A stretch of 46,410 nt of DNA from an uncultured Prevotellaceae bacterium (GTDB taxonomy: Bacteria; Bacteroidota; Bacteroidia; Bacteroidales; Bacteroidaceae), in contig CAMVLT010000025.1 in NCBI GenBank assembly GCA_947168395.1, forward strand, positions 1 to 46,410. Direction: 5' to 3'. Of the stretch, positions 34,163 to 43,505 are shown in pieces. Positions within the stretch are counted from its first letter, which is position 1. Every line of letters starts with the position of its first letter. Position numbers and translations under genes: made by a program. The notes beneath the pieces were generated by a model. That model ran no database searches. It was not told the origin of the DNA and saw only the letters and a list, made by a program, of their open reading frames with translations.

Positions 34163-37100
34163 ATGATGAAAAGACTGCTCTGCCTACTCTGCCTGCTGGG
34201 CGCGTTTGCCACCGTTAGTGCCGACTACGTGCCGCAAGACTATGTGTGGACGTCGCCAAGCCGTAACTCCAGCGAGTCGATGCCCTGCGGCGGTCACGAC
34301 ATCGGCATGAACGTGTGGGTGGAACAGGGTGACGTGCTCTTCTATATACAGCGGAGCGGCTGGTTCGACGAGAACAACACCCTGCTGAAAGCTGGGCGAT
34401 GGCGCCTGCATTTGGACGATAACCCCTTCAGCGGCAAGGACTTCGAGCAACGGCTCTGCCTCGACGAGGGCTGCATCACCATCAAGGGTAGCGGCACGGA
34501 GCTACGCCTCTGGGCCGACGTCCACTCCCCCGTCGTGTTTGTTGCTTTGTCAAAGCAACACGCAGCACCAGCCACGCTAAGCTACGAAAGCTGGCGCTAC
34601 AAAGACCGCCCCGTAACGAAGGCCGAGTGCCAGCAATGCTCCTACAAATGGATTATCCCCAACGACTGCGTGACCTTTGCCGACAGCATCCAGGCCAAGG
34701 ACGACCGACTGACCTTCACCCACCAGAACCGTCAGGAAACGGTATTCGACTTCACCGTAGAGCGGGAACACATGAGCAGCGTGAAAGACCAGCTATACAA
34801 CCCTATCGGCGGACTGCTGATGCAGGGAGAGATGCAGGCCGAGGGATTCCGTTTCGTGGGAACCAGCTTCGGCACTTACGCCTCGACCGATTACAAGAGC
34901 TGGAACTTCCGCAACGACAACCTCAAAGAAAGCACCATCCGCATTGCACTTACTTCTCACTTCTCACCTCTCACTTCTCACCTCTCAAGAGCGCGCAGCA
35001 CCCAGTGGTGGCACAACTACTGGCAGCGCAGTTGGATACAGGTGGATACCGATGACGAAGCCGCCCGCACGATGGTGCGCAACTACGAATTGATGCGCTA
35101 CATGCTGGGCTGCAACGCCTACGGAGAATGGCCCACGAAGTTCAATGGCGGACTTTTCACCTTCGACCCCGTCTATGTGGACTCCACCGCCACCTTCACC
35201 CCCGACTACCGCAAGTGGGGCGGCGGCACTATGACGGCACAGAACCAGCGGCTCGTCTATTGGCCCATGCTCAAGAGCGGCGACTACGACGTGCTACGTC
35301 CGCAGCTCGACACCTACCTGCGGATGCTGCCCAATGCCGTAGCATGGTCGCGTCAGCATTGGGAGCACGACGGGGCATGCTTCAGCGAACAGATTGAGAA
35401 CTTCGGACTGCCCAACCCTGCCGAGTATGGCAAGCACAAGGACGGCGACGACTGGGGCGTGGAGAACAACCGATGGTTGGAGTACGAATGGGACACCGTA
35501 CTGGAGTTTTGCATGATGGCTCTGCAGGCCGGCTACGACGAGGCCATACCGTTCACCAAGAGTTGCCTGCGCTTCTTCGAGGAGCATTACAAGCGCGACT
35601 CCCTGATGGTCGTCTATCCAGGGTCAGGTTGCGAGACCTATAAGATGGCCCGCAACCCATCGAGCACCATTGCAGCCCTCAAAGCCCTGTCGGCATACGC
35701 TACCCATCCACAGACGATACCACCGATTCCCCTGCACGTCATCGGTGGCGACACTTGCATCGCCCCTGCCGAGCATTGGGAACGCATACAGAACACGGAG
35801 ACCCCGCAGCTCTATCCCGTCTTCCCCTGGCGCATCTACGGCGTGGGAAGACCACACCTTGACCTGGCACGAAATACCTGGTTCAAAGACCCGCACGCCT
35901 TAGAGATGCGTAGCACAAAAGGCTGGAAACAGGACAACATCTGGGCTGCATGCTTAGGTCTAACCGACGAAGCAAAGCACCTGAACACAAACAAGTTAAG
36001 CAACGGGCCGTATCGGTTCCCGGCTTTCTGGGACGCAGGCTTCGACTGGGCCCCTGACCACAATCGCGGGGGTGCCGGCATGATTGGTCTGCAGGAGATG
36101 CTGCTGCAGGAGGACCCCGACCACAACCCCGTCCTTTTCCCAGCCTGGCCCCGCGAGTGGAACTGCCAGTTCCGCCTCTACCTCTCAGGACAGCGTCGTG
36201 TTGACGGGGAAATGAAGGACGGAAAGATGTCATACACCATCGGCGGCATTCCAGCCAAGCCTGTCGTCACGAAGACGATGTGCAACTACCAGAGTGAGCA
36301 AACAGCCATCGTCGACGGTAAGGAGAAGGTCCGCGTCGGCTGGCAATATACCGGTGGTCTGCATATTCCCGCAATGCAGGAGTCTTGTCACATCGTTATT
36401 ACTGAGCGTCACACGGGACGGAAGGTCTACGATAAGCAGACGGACACCAGCGAAAGCCAGTTTGTAGAGCTGCCTCGACTGAAGCACAATGCCTACGGCT
36501 ATCAATGGAAAGTAAGAATCAAAGCAGGTGGCGTGTTCTCGGACTGGAGCGAGGAACAGACCATCCGCGTGATGCCTGAGATGAAGTCGCCGACATGGAT
36601 TGGCGCCATAACAAAGAAAGCAGCTCACATTCCCGACGGTCGCTGGGCAAATACCGAGTTCAAGAAAGACGGTTTCAAGGCACAATGGGCCGACGTTGAC
36701 ACGCTCTCGGCCAAAAGCATCGTGCTGCGCAAGAACTGCATGCTGCAGAAAAAAGTAGCCGATGCCATCGTGTATATCTGTGGCTTAGGTCACTATGAGT
36801 TGTATATCAACGGCATGAAGATTGGTGACAGCGCCTTTGCGCCCCTGTGGAGTGAATACAGCAAGACGGTCTATTATAACGTCCACGATGTCACGAAGGC
36901 TTTGGAACGTGGCGGTCCCCATGAGTTGGAGGTGCTGTTAGGCAATGGCTTCTTCAACGTCCAGCGTAGCGGTCGCTACAGCAAGCTCCAGACGAGTTTC
37001 GGTCCGCCGCAGCTGTTCTTCCGCATGGACATCACCTACGACGACGGTTCGAAGGAACAGATTGTCAGCGACCAGAGCTGGAAGTGGGACTTGAGTCCCA

Positions 37101-38809
37101 TCACCTTCAACAGCATCTACGGCGGCGAGTCGTACGATGCTCGGATAGAGACACAGCAATGGAAGCCCGTGGTCATCACCGAAGGCCCCGAAGGTCAGCT
37201 TCGTCCCGAGACCTGCCAGCCCGTGAAGGTGATGGAACACTACGACGTGGCCTCGTGGAATCCCGCGACATCGGTGGCCGACATGGGGCAGAACCTCGCT
37301 GGCTTCCCCGAAATAACCGTCAGCGGACAGCGGGGGCAGAAGGTCAAGCTGCTGGTATCGGAGCGCCTAACCACGCAGGGCACCTGCGACCAGAGCCAGA
37401 CAGGCCGTCCGCACTACTACGAATACACGTTGAAAGGCGAAGGACGCGAACTGTGGCAGCCTCGTTTCTCGTACTACGGCTTCCGCTATATTCAGGTGGA
37501 GGGTGCCGTGATGGAAGGGCAGCCTAATCCCAATGGTCTCCCGGTTGTCCACAGGCTCCGCAGTTGTTTCGTCTATAATAGTGTGCCAGAAGGTTCAGCC
37601 TTCTGGTGCAGCAACGACCGCTTCACGAAGACCCACCGGCTCATCGAACGCGCGGAGCGCAGCAACATGCAGGCCGTGATGACCGACTGCCCCCACCGCG
37701 AAAAGCTCGGCTGGCTGGAGCAAGACCATCTCTGCGGCCCGTCGCTGTTCTATAACTTCGACATGACGCGCCTTGTGCCGAAGATTATACGCGACATCGT
37801 GGACACGCAACAGCCCAACGGCATGGTGCCAACCACCGCCCCTCAGTACGTCAGCTTCGGCAACCTGTTCGACGACTCTCCCGAATGGGGCTCGACGCTC
37901 ATCATCCTGCCCTTCCAATATTATGATATGTACGGCGACTCAACCCTCATCGTCGATAACTACGTGCCGATGCGCCACTACGTGGACTACCTGACGAGCC
38001 GTGCCGAGGATGGCATCGTGAGCCACGGACTGGGCGACTGGTACGACTACGGCCCGGGAAAGGCAGGATTCTCGAAGAACACACCCGTGCCGCTCGTGGC
38101 GACGGCACACTACATCTACGACCTGCAACTTGTAGCCGAGGCGGCGCGCATGACGGGCCGTAAGGCTGATGCAAAGAAGTACGGAGCACTCTACCAGAAG
38201 ACGGTCGATGCCTTCAACCGCCACTTCTACAAGCCCGACTCCTGCTACTATGGCACGGGCTCGCAGACCTCGAACGCCTTGCCGCTGTTCCTCGGCATCT
38301 GTGGCGATAACAAGGAGGCCGTGCTGCAAAGCCTCGTCAACGACATCCACGCCCACGGCGACCGGCTGACCACAGGCGATGTCGGCAACCGCTACCTCTT
38401 CCGCGTGCTGGCCGACAACGGCCTGAACGACCTGCTCTACCGCATGCTGAACCATGAGGAAACGCCCGGCTACGGTTTCCAGATAGTGCAGGGCGCAACC
38501 ACACTTACCGAACAATGGGACCCTCGCCAGGGTGCCTCGGAGAATCACTTCATGCTGGGGCAGATTGACGAATGGCTGTTCCGCTCACTCAGCGGCATAC
38601 GTCAGCAGCCCGGAACTCACGGCATGCGCCATCTCGTCATCGACCCTGCTCGCGTCAACGGCATCGGTGCTGTCAGCACCATCATCCACACGCTCTACGG
38701 CGAGGTGAAGGTTGACATGAGCAACTACGGCAACCTCCAGGTGACAATACCCGGCGGATGCGACGTGCAAATAAGAAAACAAACGCTAAATACTAATGAC
38801 AATGATTAA
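34163..38809 (+). CDS. Fusion of a DUF5703/GH95-like enzyme and a GH78 alpha-L-rhamnosidase
   Basis: This is a 1548-residue secreted protein (signal 'MMKRLLCLLCLLGAFATVSA'). Residues about 22-280 are DUF5703 ('YVWTSPSRNSSESMPCGGHD', 'GDVLFYIQRSGWFDEN'), and about 290-695 an (alpha/alpha)6 barrel of GH95 style ending 'LFPAWPREWNCQF'. A fibronectin-like linker (about 715-810, 'NAYGYQWKVRIKAGGVFSDWS') leads to a full GH78: N-terminal sandwich (about 860-1000, 'LGHYELYINGMKIGDSAFAP'), 'TDCPHREKLGWLEQ' (about 1173, general-acid region) and 'GATTLTEQWDP' (about 1447, second carboxylate). The two halves are normally separate proteins. GH78 removes terminal alpha-L-rhamnose. A heptamer repeat (34952) lies near residue 265. 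The end overlaps the next gene by 14 bp. Confidence 0.87.
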   Translation: MMKRLLCLLCLLGAFATVSADYVPQDYVWTSPSRNSSESMPCGGHDIGMNVWVEQGDVLFYIQRSGWFDENNTLLKAGRWRLHLDDNPFSGKDFEQRLCLDEGCITIKGSGTELRLWADVHSPVVFVALSKQHAAPATLSYESWRYKDRPVTKAECQQCSYKWIIPNDCVTFADSIQAKDDRLTFTHQNRQETVFDFTVEREHMSSVKDQLYNPIGGLLMQGEMQAEGFRFVGTSFGTYASTDYKSWNFRNDNLKESTIRIALTSHFSPLTSHLSRARSTQWWHNYWQRSWIQVDTDDEAARTMVRNYELMRYMLGCNAYGEWPTKFNGGLFTFDPVYVDSTATFTPDYRKWGGGTMTAQNQRLVYWPMLKSGDYDVLRPQLDTYLRMLPNAVAWSRQHWEHDGACFSEQIENFGLPNPAEYGKHKDGDDWGVENNRWLEYEWDTVLEFCMMALQAGYDEAIPFTKSCLRFFEEHYKRDSLMVVYPGSGCETYKMARNPSSTIAALKALSAYATHPQTIPPIPLHVIGGDTCIAPAEHWERIQNTETPQLYPVFPWRIYGVGRPHLDLARNTWFKDPHALEMRSTKGWKQDNIWAACLGLTDEAKHLNTNKLSNGPYRFPAFWDAGFDWAPDHNRGGAGMIGLQEMLLQEDPDHNPVLFPAWPREWNCQFRLYLSGQRRVDGEMKDGKMSYTIGGIPAKPVVTKTMCNYQSEQTAIVDGKEKVRVGWQYTGGLHIPAMQESCHIVITERHTGRKVYDKQTDTSESQFVELPRLKHNAYGYQWKVRIKAGGVFSDWSEEQTIRVMPEMKSPTWIGAITKKAAHIPDGRWANTEFKKDGFKAQWADVDTLSAKSIVLRKNCMLQKKVADAIVYICGLGHYELYINGMKIGDSAFAPLWSEYSKTVYYNVHDVTKALERGGPHELEVLLGNGFFNVQRSGRYSKLQTSFGPPQLFFRMDITYDDGSKEQIVSDQSWKWDLSPITFNSIYGGESYDARIETQQWKPVVITEGPEGQLRPETCQPVKVMEHYDVASWNPATSVADMGQNLAGFPEITVSGQRGQKVKLLVSERLTTQGTCDQSQTGRPHYYEYTLKGEGRELWQPRFSYYGFRYIQVEGAVMEGQPNPNGLPVVHRLRSCFVYNSVPEGSAFWCSNDRFTKTHRLIERAERSNMQAVMTDCPHREKLGWLEQDHLCGPSLFYNFDMTRLVPKIIRDIVDTQQPNGMVPTTAPQYVSFGNLFDDSPEWGSTLIILPFQYYDMYGDSTLIVDNYVPMRHYVDYLTSRAEDGIVSHGLGDWYDYGPGKAGFSKNTPVPLVATAHYIYDLQLVAEAARMTGRKADAKKYGALYQKTVDAFNRHFYKPDSCYYGTGSQTSNALPLFLGICGDNKEAVLQSLVNDIHAHGDRLTTGDVGNRYLFRVLADNGLNDLLYRMLNHEETPGYGFQIVQGATTLTEQWDPRQGASENHFMLGQIDEWLFRSLSGIRQQPGTHGMRHLVIDPARVNGIGAVSTIIHTLYGEVKVDMSNYGNLQVTIPGGCDVQIRKQTLNTNDND
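34952..34986 (+). repeat. Heptamer tandem repeat ACTTCTC/ACCTCTC inside the DUF5703-GH78 gene
   Basis: Five exact 7-bp units alternate ACTTCTC and ACCTCTC. They are read in frame as 'LTSHFSPLTSHLSRA' and fall at the joint between the DUF5703 sandwich and the helical barrel. Confidence 0.85.
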
Positions 38810-41507
38810 AAGACATCTTTGTGCCATCCTTATTACGGCATCAGCAGTTATGAACGCTACTGCACAGAACATCGACTTCGACCTGCCGGGCAAAACCGCC
38901 CCAGGCAAGGATACCGAAATCAACTACATCTCGTGGGCCGTGCCCCGTGCTACAAGCGACACCAAGACATTTGACAACGGCATGACCATCAAGATAAGTG
39001 CCGGAGGGGCCGCCAAGGACGTCGGCAGCAACTGGAGCAAGACCGACGTGGAGACCAAGGGACTGAGGGTGATTGCCGACGAGGTGCTGGCAACAAACAT
39101 CGTGGACGGCAACCTTACCAATATCGACAATGCCCCGACGTCGCTCATACTGACCATCACGGGCATGACGCCAGGCAAGCACACGCTGAAGGCTTACCAC
39201 AACAACTCGGACAAGAACCAGGTGCAGCCGCTGATTGACGTCAGCGTCGATGGCACCGTAGTGGCCACAGGACAGAAGTTCACCTCGGCGGCACAGAGCA
39301 CCATCGAGGCAGGCTCGTCGTTCATCACCTTCCACGTGACTGAAGGGCAGCCCGTGGTGATAGCCTATACCACCATGCCCGAAGCGGGTAAGACCTACAC
39401 CAACACCCGTGCGATGATCAACGGTCTGGAGTTTGACGTTGCCGAGATGACTGCTTCCGACCCTCAGCCCGCCAACCATGATTTCCACGCAGGTACGGAT
39501 GACGGCACCATCCAGTTCTCATGGGTGGCAGCAACGGGTGCCGTGAGCCATAAGCTGGTGTTAGGCACCGACTCGGCCACAGTGGCTGAGTCAAACAACT
39601 ACGAATACGAGGGAACGGCTGCACAGTACACGAAGCATGGCCTCTCGTCGATGCAGCGCTATTGGTGGCGCGTCGATGAGGCAGATGCCTCGGGCAACGT
39701 CTACAAGGGCACAGTCTGGAGCTGTCAGTCCTGCCAGTTGGCTTTCCCGGGAGCTGAGGGATATGGCCGCCACGCCATCGGCGGGCGCGGAGGTAAGGTG
39801 TACCATGTGACGAGCCTCGGTGGCGGCAAGGAACCCGGAACGCTGCTCTACGGACTGACGGAGATGAACGAGCCCCGCTACATCGTGTTCGACGTGAGCG
39901 GTATCATTGAACTCGACTTCAACGCGAACTTCATCAGACCATACGCCACCATTGCCGGACAGACGGCACCGGGTAAGGGTATTTGCATCAAGGCATCGAA
40001 CATCAACGTCGGCTCTGACGTCATCTGCCGGCATATCCGTTTCAAGCGTGGACTCGGTGTGTACGGCGAGAATACGGGTAATGCGATGGGTATGTCGGGG
40101 GCCGACCACGCTATCGTTGACCATTGCACAGCTGCCTGGGGTACGGACGAGACGGTGAGCGGACGTGGGGCGCTGAATATCTCGTTCCAGTACAACGTCA
40201 TATCGGAGGCGCTGGGCATCACGGGCCACAAGAACTATGCCGACGGCACCAATCATGGATATGCAGCCACCATCGATGGGCGCAACGGCTCGTGGCACCA
40301 CAACCTGCTGGTAAACTGCGAGGGCCGCAACTGGAGCATGGGCGGCGGTATGGACGGACAGAACCGGCCCATCGGCGGACTCGACCTGTTCAACAACGTG
40401 TGCTACAACTGGCACAACCGTACCACCGACGGCAATTGCCACGCTGTGAACTTCGTGAACAACTACTACAAGATGGGGGCCGACACCCGCAAAACCATCC
40501 TATTCACCCAGGACTTCGAGGATGCCATTGCCCCCGACGGCGTTGACCAGGCTTATATCAAGGGCAATATCCGCGAGAACAAGAACCACACGCTGACGCA
40601 GGATGCCGTCAACGAGACCTACAACGCCACGGGTAACATTCCCACCACCTACCAATATCGTGTGAGCCAGCCTCTGTTCGAGAGCTACGCCACCATCCAC
40701 TCGGCTAAGGACGCTATGAAAATCGTCACCAGCTATGCTGGAGCCACCATGCCGATGCGCGACGAACATCACCAGCGAAACATCCGCGAAACACTCGACG
40801 GCACCTACACCTACATAGGCTCGAAATCGAAAATCAAGGGAGAAATCGACACGGAGGCCGACATCACCGAGCATGCCGCTGGCAAGGGCTGGGAGACGTA
40901 CCCCGAAGAACGGCGTGCCGCCGACTGGGATACCGACCAGGACGGCATGCCCGACTGGTATGAGCACCTCGTCGGCAGCAATGCCAACACCGCCAATCAG
41001 AACGACGACCCCAATGGCGACGGATGGACGTTGTTAGAGGACTATCTGGAGCTGATGGCTCATCCATACGTCGAAATGGCGTCAAACGGCGAGGCTACGA
41101 TAGACGTGAAGCCCTACTTCTCCGGATTCTACGGACAGAACGGCAAGTCGGTGACACCCACCTACCGCCTGCCTCTTGCTCCCAATGGCGTCTTCGGAGC
41201 CACGATGGAGGGCTCGGCGCTGAAGGTATTTGCCCTCCAGCCCAACGCTCAGGGCGTGTATAGCATCGATGTAACCGTCGATGACGGCGAAACCACCTTT
41301 ACCCAGCGTTTCGGCATCATCATCACCGCCGATCCTACTGCCATCCGCAAACCCATCGTCGACATCGACCAGATAGAAGCCGCAAAGCGAGAGTTCTTCA
41401 CCACCGATGGCCATCAAGTCACCACCCTCAGTCCGCATGGCGTCTACATGATGAAGGTGACCGACAAGCAGGGCGTCGTCCACACGGCAAAAATCATAGC
41501 CCGGTAA
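38796..41507 (+). CDS. PL1-type pectate lyase with calcium-binding segment and C-terminal sorting-like tail
   Basis: This 903-residue secreted protein ('MIKRHLCAILITASAVMNATAQ' pattern; ATG 38796 or 38802) has an N-terminal sandwich (about 25-215), a fibronectin-like domain (about 225-310) and a right-handed beta-helix (about 315-650). The helix begins 'LAFPGAEGYGRHAIGGRGGKVYHVTSL', the usual opening of Bacteroidetes PL1 lyases, and continues with 'YATIAGQTAPGKGICI', 'DHAIVDHCTAAWGTDE' and 'HHNLLVNCEGRNW'. A calcium-loop segment follows ('DWDTDQDGMPDWYE', 'DPNGDGWTLLEDY', about 710-750). The final 35 residues, 'FFTTDGHQVTTLSPHGVY' and 'VHTAKIIAR', resemble a type IX secretion C-terminal signal. 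It would cleave the homogalacturonan or rhamnogalacturonan backbone by beta-elimination. It is the last gene of the operon. Confidence 0.88.
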   Translation: MTMIKRHLCAILITASAVMNATAQNIDFDLPGKTAPGKDTEINYISWAVPRATSDTKTFDNGMTIKISAGGAAKDVGSNWSKTDVETKGLRVIADEVLATNIVDGNLTNIDNAPTSLILTITGMTPGKHTLKAYHNNSDKNQVQPLIDVSVDGTVVATGQKFTSAAQSTIEAGSSFITFHVTEGQPVVIAYTTMPEAGKTYTNTRAMINGLEFDVAEMTASDPQPANHDFHAGTDDGTIQFSWVAATGAVSHKLVLGTDSATVAESNNYEYEGTAAQYTKHGLSSMQRYWWRVDEADASGNVYKGTVWSCQSCQLAFPGAEGYGRHAIGGRGGKVYHVTSLGGGKEPGTLLYGLTEMNEPRYIVFDVSGIIELDFNANFIRPYATIAGQTAPGKGICIKASNINVGSDVICRHIRFKRGLGVYGENTGNAMGMSGADHAIVDHCTAAWGTDETVSGRGALNISFQYNVISEALGITGHKNYADGTNHGYAATIDGRNGSWHHNLLVNCEGRNWSMGGGMDGQNRPIGGLDLFNNVCYNWHNRTTDGNCHAVNFVNNYYKMGADTRKTILFTQDFEDAIAPDGVDQAYIKGNIRENKNHTLTQDAVNETYNATGNIPTTYQYRVSQPLFESYATIHSAKDAMKIVTSYAGATMPMRDEHHQRNIRETLDGTYTYIGSKSKIKGEIDTEADITEHAAGKGWETYPEERRAADWDTDQDGMPDWYEHLVGSNANTANQNDDPNGDGWTLLEDYLELMAHPYVEMASNGEATIDVKPYFSGFYGQNGKSVTPTYRLPLAPNGVFGATMEGSALKVFALQPNAQGVYSIDVTVDDGETTFTQRFGIIITADPTAIRKPIVDIDQIEAAKREFFTTDGHQVTTLSPHGVYMMKVTDKQGVVHTAKIIAR

Positions 41508-41525
41508 ATAAGCATACCAACAACG

Positions 41526-41560
41526 AATCCCGCTGAATTCAGCGGGATTCCATCTTTTCT
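41526..41560 (+). terminator. Rho-independent terminator after the pectate lyase operon
   Basis: A perfect 24-bp palindrome (41526-41549, AATCCCGCTGAA and its complement) is followed by CCATCTTTTCT. The T-rich side is on the plus strand, so it serves the polysaccharide operon; the convergent tRNA gene ends 14 bp beyond it. Confidence 0.85.
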
Positions 41561-41563
41561 ATG

Positions 41564-41651
41564 CGGAGAGAACAGGATTCGAACCTGCGAACCGGTTTTG
41601 CCGGTTACACGCTTTCCAGGCGTGCCTCTTCAACCACTCGAGCACCTCTCC
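41564..41651 (-). tRNA. tRNA-Ser (anticodon GGA)
   Basis: The reverse complement begins GGAGAGGTGCTCGAG and ends TCTCTCCG. It folds into a 7-bp acceptor stem, a D arm (TGGTTGAAGAGG loop region), an anticodon stem CACGC/GCGTG around CTGGAAA (anticodon GGA), a long variable arm AACCGG/CCGGTT typical of serine tRNAs, and a T arm CAGGTTCGAATCCTG. The discriminator is G, as in serine tRNAs. Length is 88 nt. CCA is not encoded. Confidence 0.95.
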
Positions 41652-41666
41652 TTGCGTTTGCGGGTG

Positions 41667-41674
41667 CAAAGGTA
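41667..41674 (-). promoter_or_regulatory. -7 element TACCTTTG for tRNA-Ser
   Basis: On the minus strand TACCTTTG matches TAnnTTTG and lies 16 bp upstream of the tRNA 5' end. Confidence 0.6.
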
Positions 41675-41683
41675 ATACTTTTA

Positions 41684-41711
41684 AGTGAAAAGTGAAAAGT
41701 GAAAGTGAAAA
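41684..41711. repeat. Intergenic heptamer repeat AGTGAAA
   Basis: Three AGTGAAA units and one GTGAAAA unit lie between the tRNA promoter and the end of tatD. The unit is the same as in the arms of the beta-galactosidase palindrome. Confidence 0.85.
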
Positions 41712-41725
41712 ATTAATATTCTTTA

Positions 41726-42511
41726 TCATTTAACGTTGAATATGCGAGCCACATTGTCGTTGGTGGCATCGGCAATGGCTGCCTCGCTGACGTTGTAGGC
41801 CTCGGCCAGCTTGTGCAGCACGTGCAGGGTATAGGCAGGCTCGTTGCGCTGACCACGCATAGGGACAGGAGCCATGTAGGGGGCATCTGTCTCGAGGACT
41901 ATACGGTCGAGCGGCACCACCTTGGGCAGCACTTCAGGCAGATGAGATTTCTTGAACGTCAGCACGCCACCTATGCCTAAGACGAAGCGGTCGAACTGCA
42001 ACAGTTCGCGAGCCTCCTGTTCGTTGCCGGTGAAACAGTGGAACACGCCGCCTGGCAGGTCGCGTGCATACCTTTTTATTATGCTTACCAGCTCGTTCTG
42101 GGCTTTGCGGCAATGAATCATCAGGGGCAGTTGCGTCTCTACCGACCACTTTACCTGCTCCTCGAAGGCCTCCAACTGCTCTTGCTCGAATTCACGACTC
42201 CAGTAGTAGTCGAGGCCCACCTCGCCGATACAATTGACAATGGACAATTGAGAATTGAGAATGGTCTTGATGGCACTCAGTTGCTCACGCCAGTCGGCCC
42301 GCACTTCCTCGGGATGCAGTCCAACCATCGGGTAGAGATAGTCAGGGTATTGCTGACAAAGACTGAGTATGCGGTGGGACGTTGTCAGGTCGATGGCAGG
42401 AACGAACAACTTCCCTACCCCAGCCTCACGGGCACGCTGAATCACCGCCTCGCGGTCGTCAGCAAACTCCTCGCCGTCAATATGGCAATGGGTATCTGTT
42501 ATGTTGAGCAT
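41726..42511 (-). CDS. tatD: TatD-family metal-dependent hydrolase (DNase-like)
   Basis: This 261-residue protein has all TatD metal ligands: 'DTHCHID' (HxH), 'VGLHPEEV', 'GEVGLDYY' (Glu), 'LMIHCRKA' (His), 'GVFHCFTG' (His) and 'LETDAPYMAP' (Asp). Family members are 3'-5' DNases or D-aminoacyl hydrolases acting in the cytoplasm. A heptamer repeat (42231-42265) is read through in frame just before 'GEVGLDYY', adding a short 'ILNSQLSIVNC' loop. It is the last gene of the tonB-synthase-tatD operon, 13 bp after the synthase stop. Confidence 0.94.
   Translation of the reverse strand: MLNITDTHCHIDGEEFADDREAVIQRAREAGVGKLFVPAIDLTTSHRILSLCQQYPDYLYPMVGLHPEEVRADWREQLSAIKTILNSQLSIVNCIGEVGLDYYWSREFEQEQLEAFEEQVKWSVETQLPLMIHCRKAQNELVSIIKRYARDLPGGVFHCFTGNEQEARELLQFDRFVLGIGGVLTFKKSHLPEVLPKVVPLDRIVLETDAPYMAPVPMRGQRNEPAYTLHVLHKLAEAYNVSEAAIADATNDNVARIFNVK
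42231..42265. repeat. Heptamer repeat CAATTGA/CAATGGA/GAATTGA inside tatD
   Basis: Five 7-bp units in register lie within the coding sequence, directly before the metal-binding 'GEVGLDYY' segment. Such arrays are otherwise intergenic, so this is a clear coding example in a housekeeping gene. Confidence 0.82.
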
Positions 42512-42524
42512 TCTGCATTGAACG

Positions 42525-43505
42525 TTATTTGTTCCGCTTCATCATTTCGTTTGTGTAGTCGAGCAGCATCGTCTTGCGCTCATCGGGGACGCTGACTCGG
42601 TCCAGGTACTTGCGGCACTCGTCGAAGTAGTAGTTGATTTTCTGCTCGCAGAGCTGACGGATGCCTATCTGGTCGTAGAGGGCGGTGACGGCACTCACCT
42701 TCTCGTCGCGGTTGAAGTCGGTAGCCTCAATCCATCGCGTCAGCTCGCGGCGCTGTTCCTCTTTGGCACGGTTCACCGCATTGATGAGCATGTAGGTCTT
42801 CTTGTTCGACGTGATGTCGCCGCCTATCGTCTTGCCAAACACCTTCGGGTCGCCGTACACATCGAGCAGGTCGTCCTGCAACTGGAAGGCCAGCCCCAAC
42901 TGCTCACCGAACTTATAGAGGTTCTCGACGTCCTCGTCGGATGCATCGGCCAGGATGCCACCTATCTTCAGCGCACAGGCCAGCAGCACACTGGTCTTCA
43001 GCCTGATCATCTCTATGTACTCGTCTTCGGTGACGTCGTTGCGTGTCTCAAAGGCCATGTCATACTCCTGGCCCTCGCCTATCTCCAACGCCGTCTCGGT
43101 AAAGACGTCGAGCACCGCCTTCAGGTGGCGGGCGTCACATTGCTGCATGCGCTGGTAGGCCAGCACCTGCATGGAGTCGCCGCTCAGTATGGCCTTGTTG
43201 GCATCCCACTTCTTGTGCACGGTGTCGTGTCCGCGCCTCATGTCGGCGTTGTCCATCAAGTCGTCGTGCAGCAAGGTGTAGTTGTGGTACGTCTCAATGG
43301 CCACGGCCTGCATGAGTATTCGCTCCGGGTCGTCCTTGTACAGGTTGTAGGCCAGCATCATCAGTACGGGCCGAATACGCTTGCCGCCGATAGACAGCAC
43401 ATAGCTGATAGGTTCATACAGCGACGCCGGACGTCGGTCGTAGGTCAGATGCTCCAAAAAGTCGTTGACCTTGTTCAGTAATTGTTCCGAGTTATACATA
43501 ATCAT
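42525..43505 (-). CDS. Polyprenyl (farnesyl/geranylgeranyl-type) diphosphate synthase
   Basis: The 326-residue cytosolic enzyme has both Asp-rich motifs: 'LLHDDLMDNADMRRG' (DDxxD, residues about 82-97) and 'LAFQLQDDLLDVYGD' (about 214-228), plus 'GGKRIRPVLMMLAYNLY' at the N-terminus. It condenses isopentenyl diphosphate with an allylic diphosphate to make isoprenoid chains for quinones or cell-wall carriers; chain length cannot be fixed by eye. The ATG at 43505 overlaps the upstream tonB stop by one base; ATG 43499 is also possible. Confidence 0.93.
   Translation of the reverse strand: MIMYNSEQLLNKVNDFLEHLTYDRRPASLYEPISYVLSIGGKRIRPVLMMLAYNLYKDDPERILMQAVAIETYHNYTLLHDDLMDNADMRRGHDTVHKKWDANKAILSGDSMQVLAYQRMQQCDARHLKAVLDVFTETALEIGEGQEYDMAFETRNDVTEDEYIEMIRLKTSVLLACALKIGGILADASDEDVENLYKFGEQLGLAFQLQDDLLDVYGDPKVFGKTIGGDITSNKKTYMLINAVNRAKEEQRRELTRWIEATDFNRDEKVSAVTALYDQIGIRQLCEQKINYYFDECRKYLDRVSVPDERKTMLLDYTNEMMKRNK

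Noticed and set aside
39591..40442. Minus-strand frame of 283 codons opposite the pectate lyase
   Set aside because: It is a mirror of the well-supported beta-helix coding strand; the composition is Val/Ala/His-rich without recognisable motifs.
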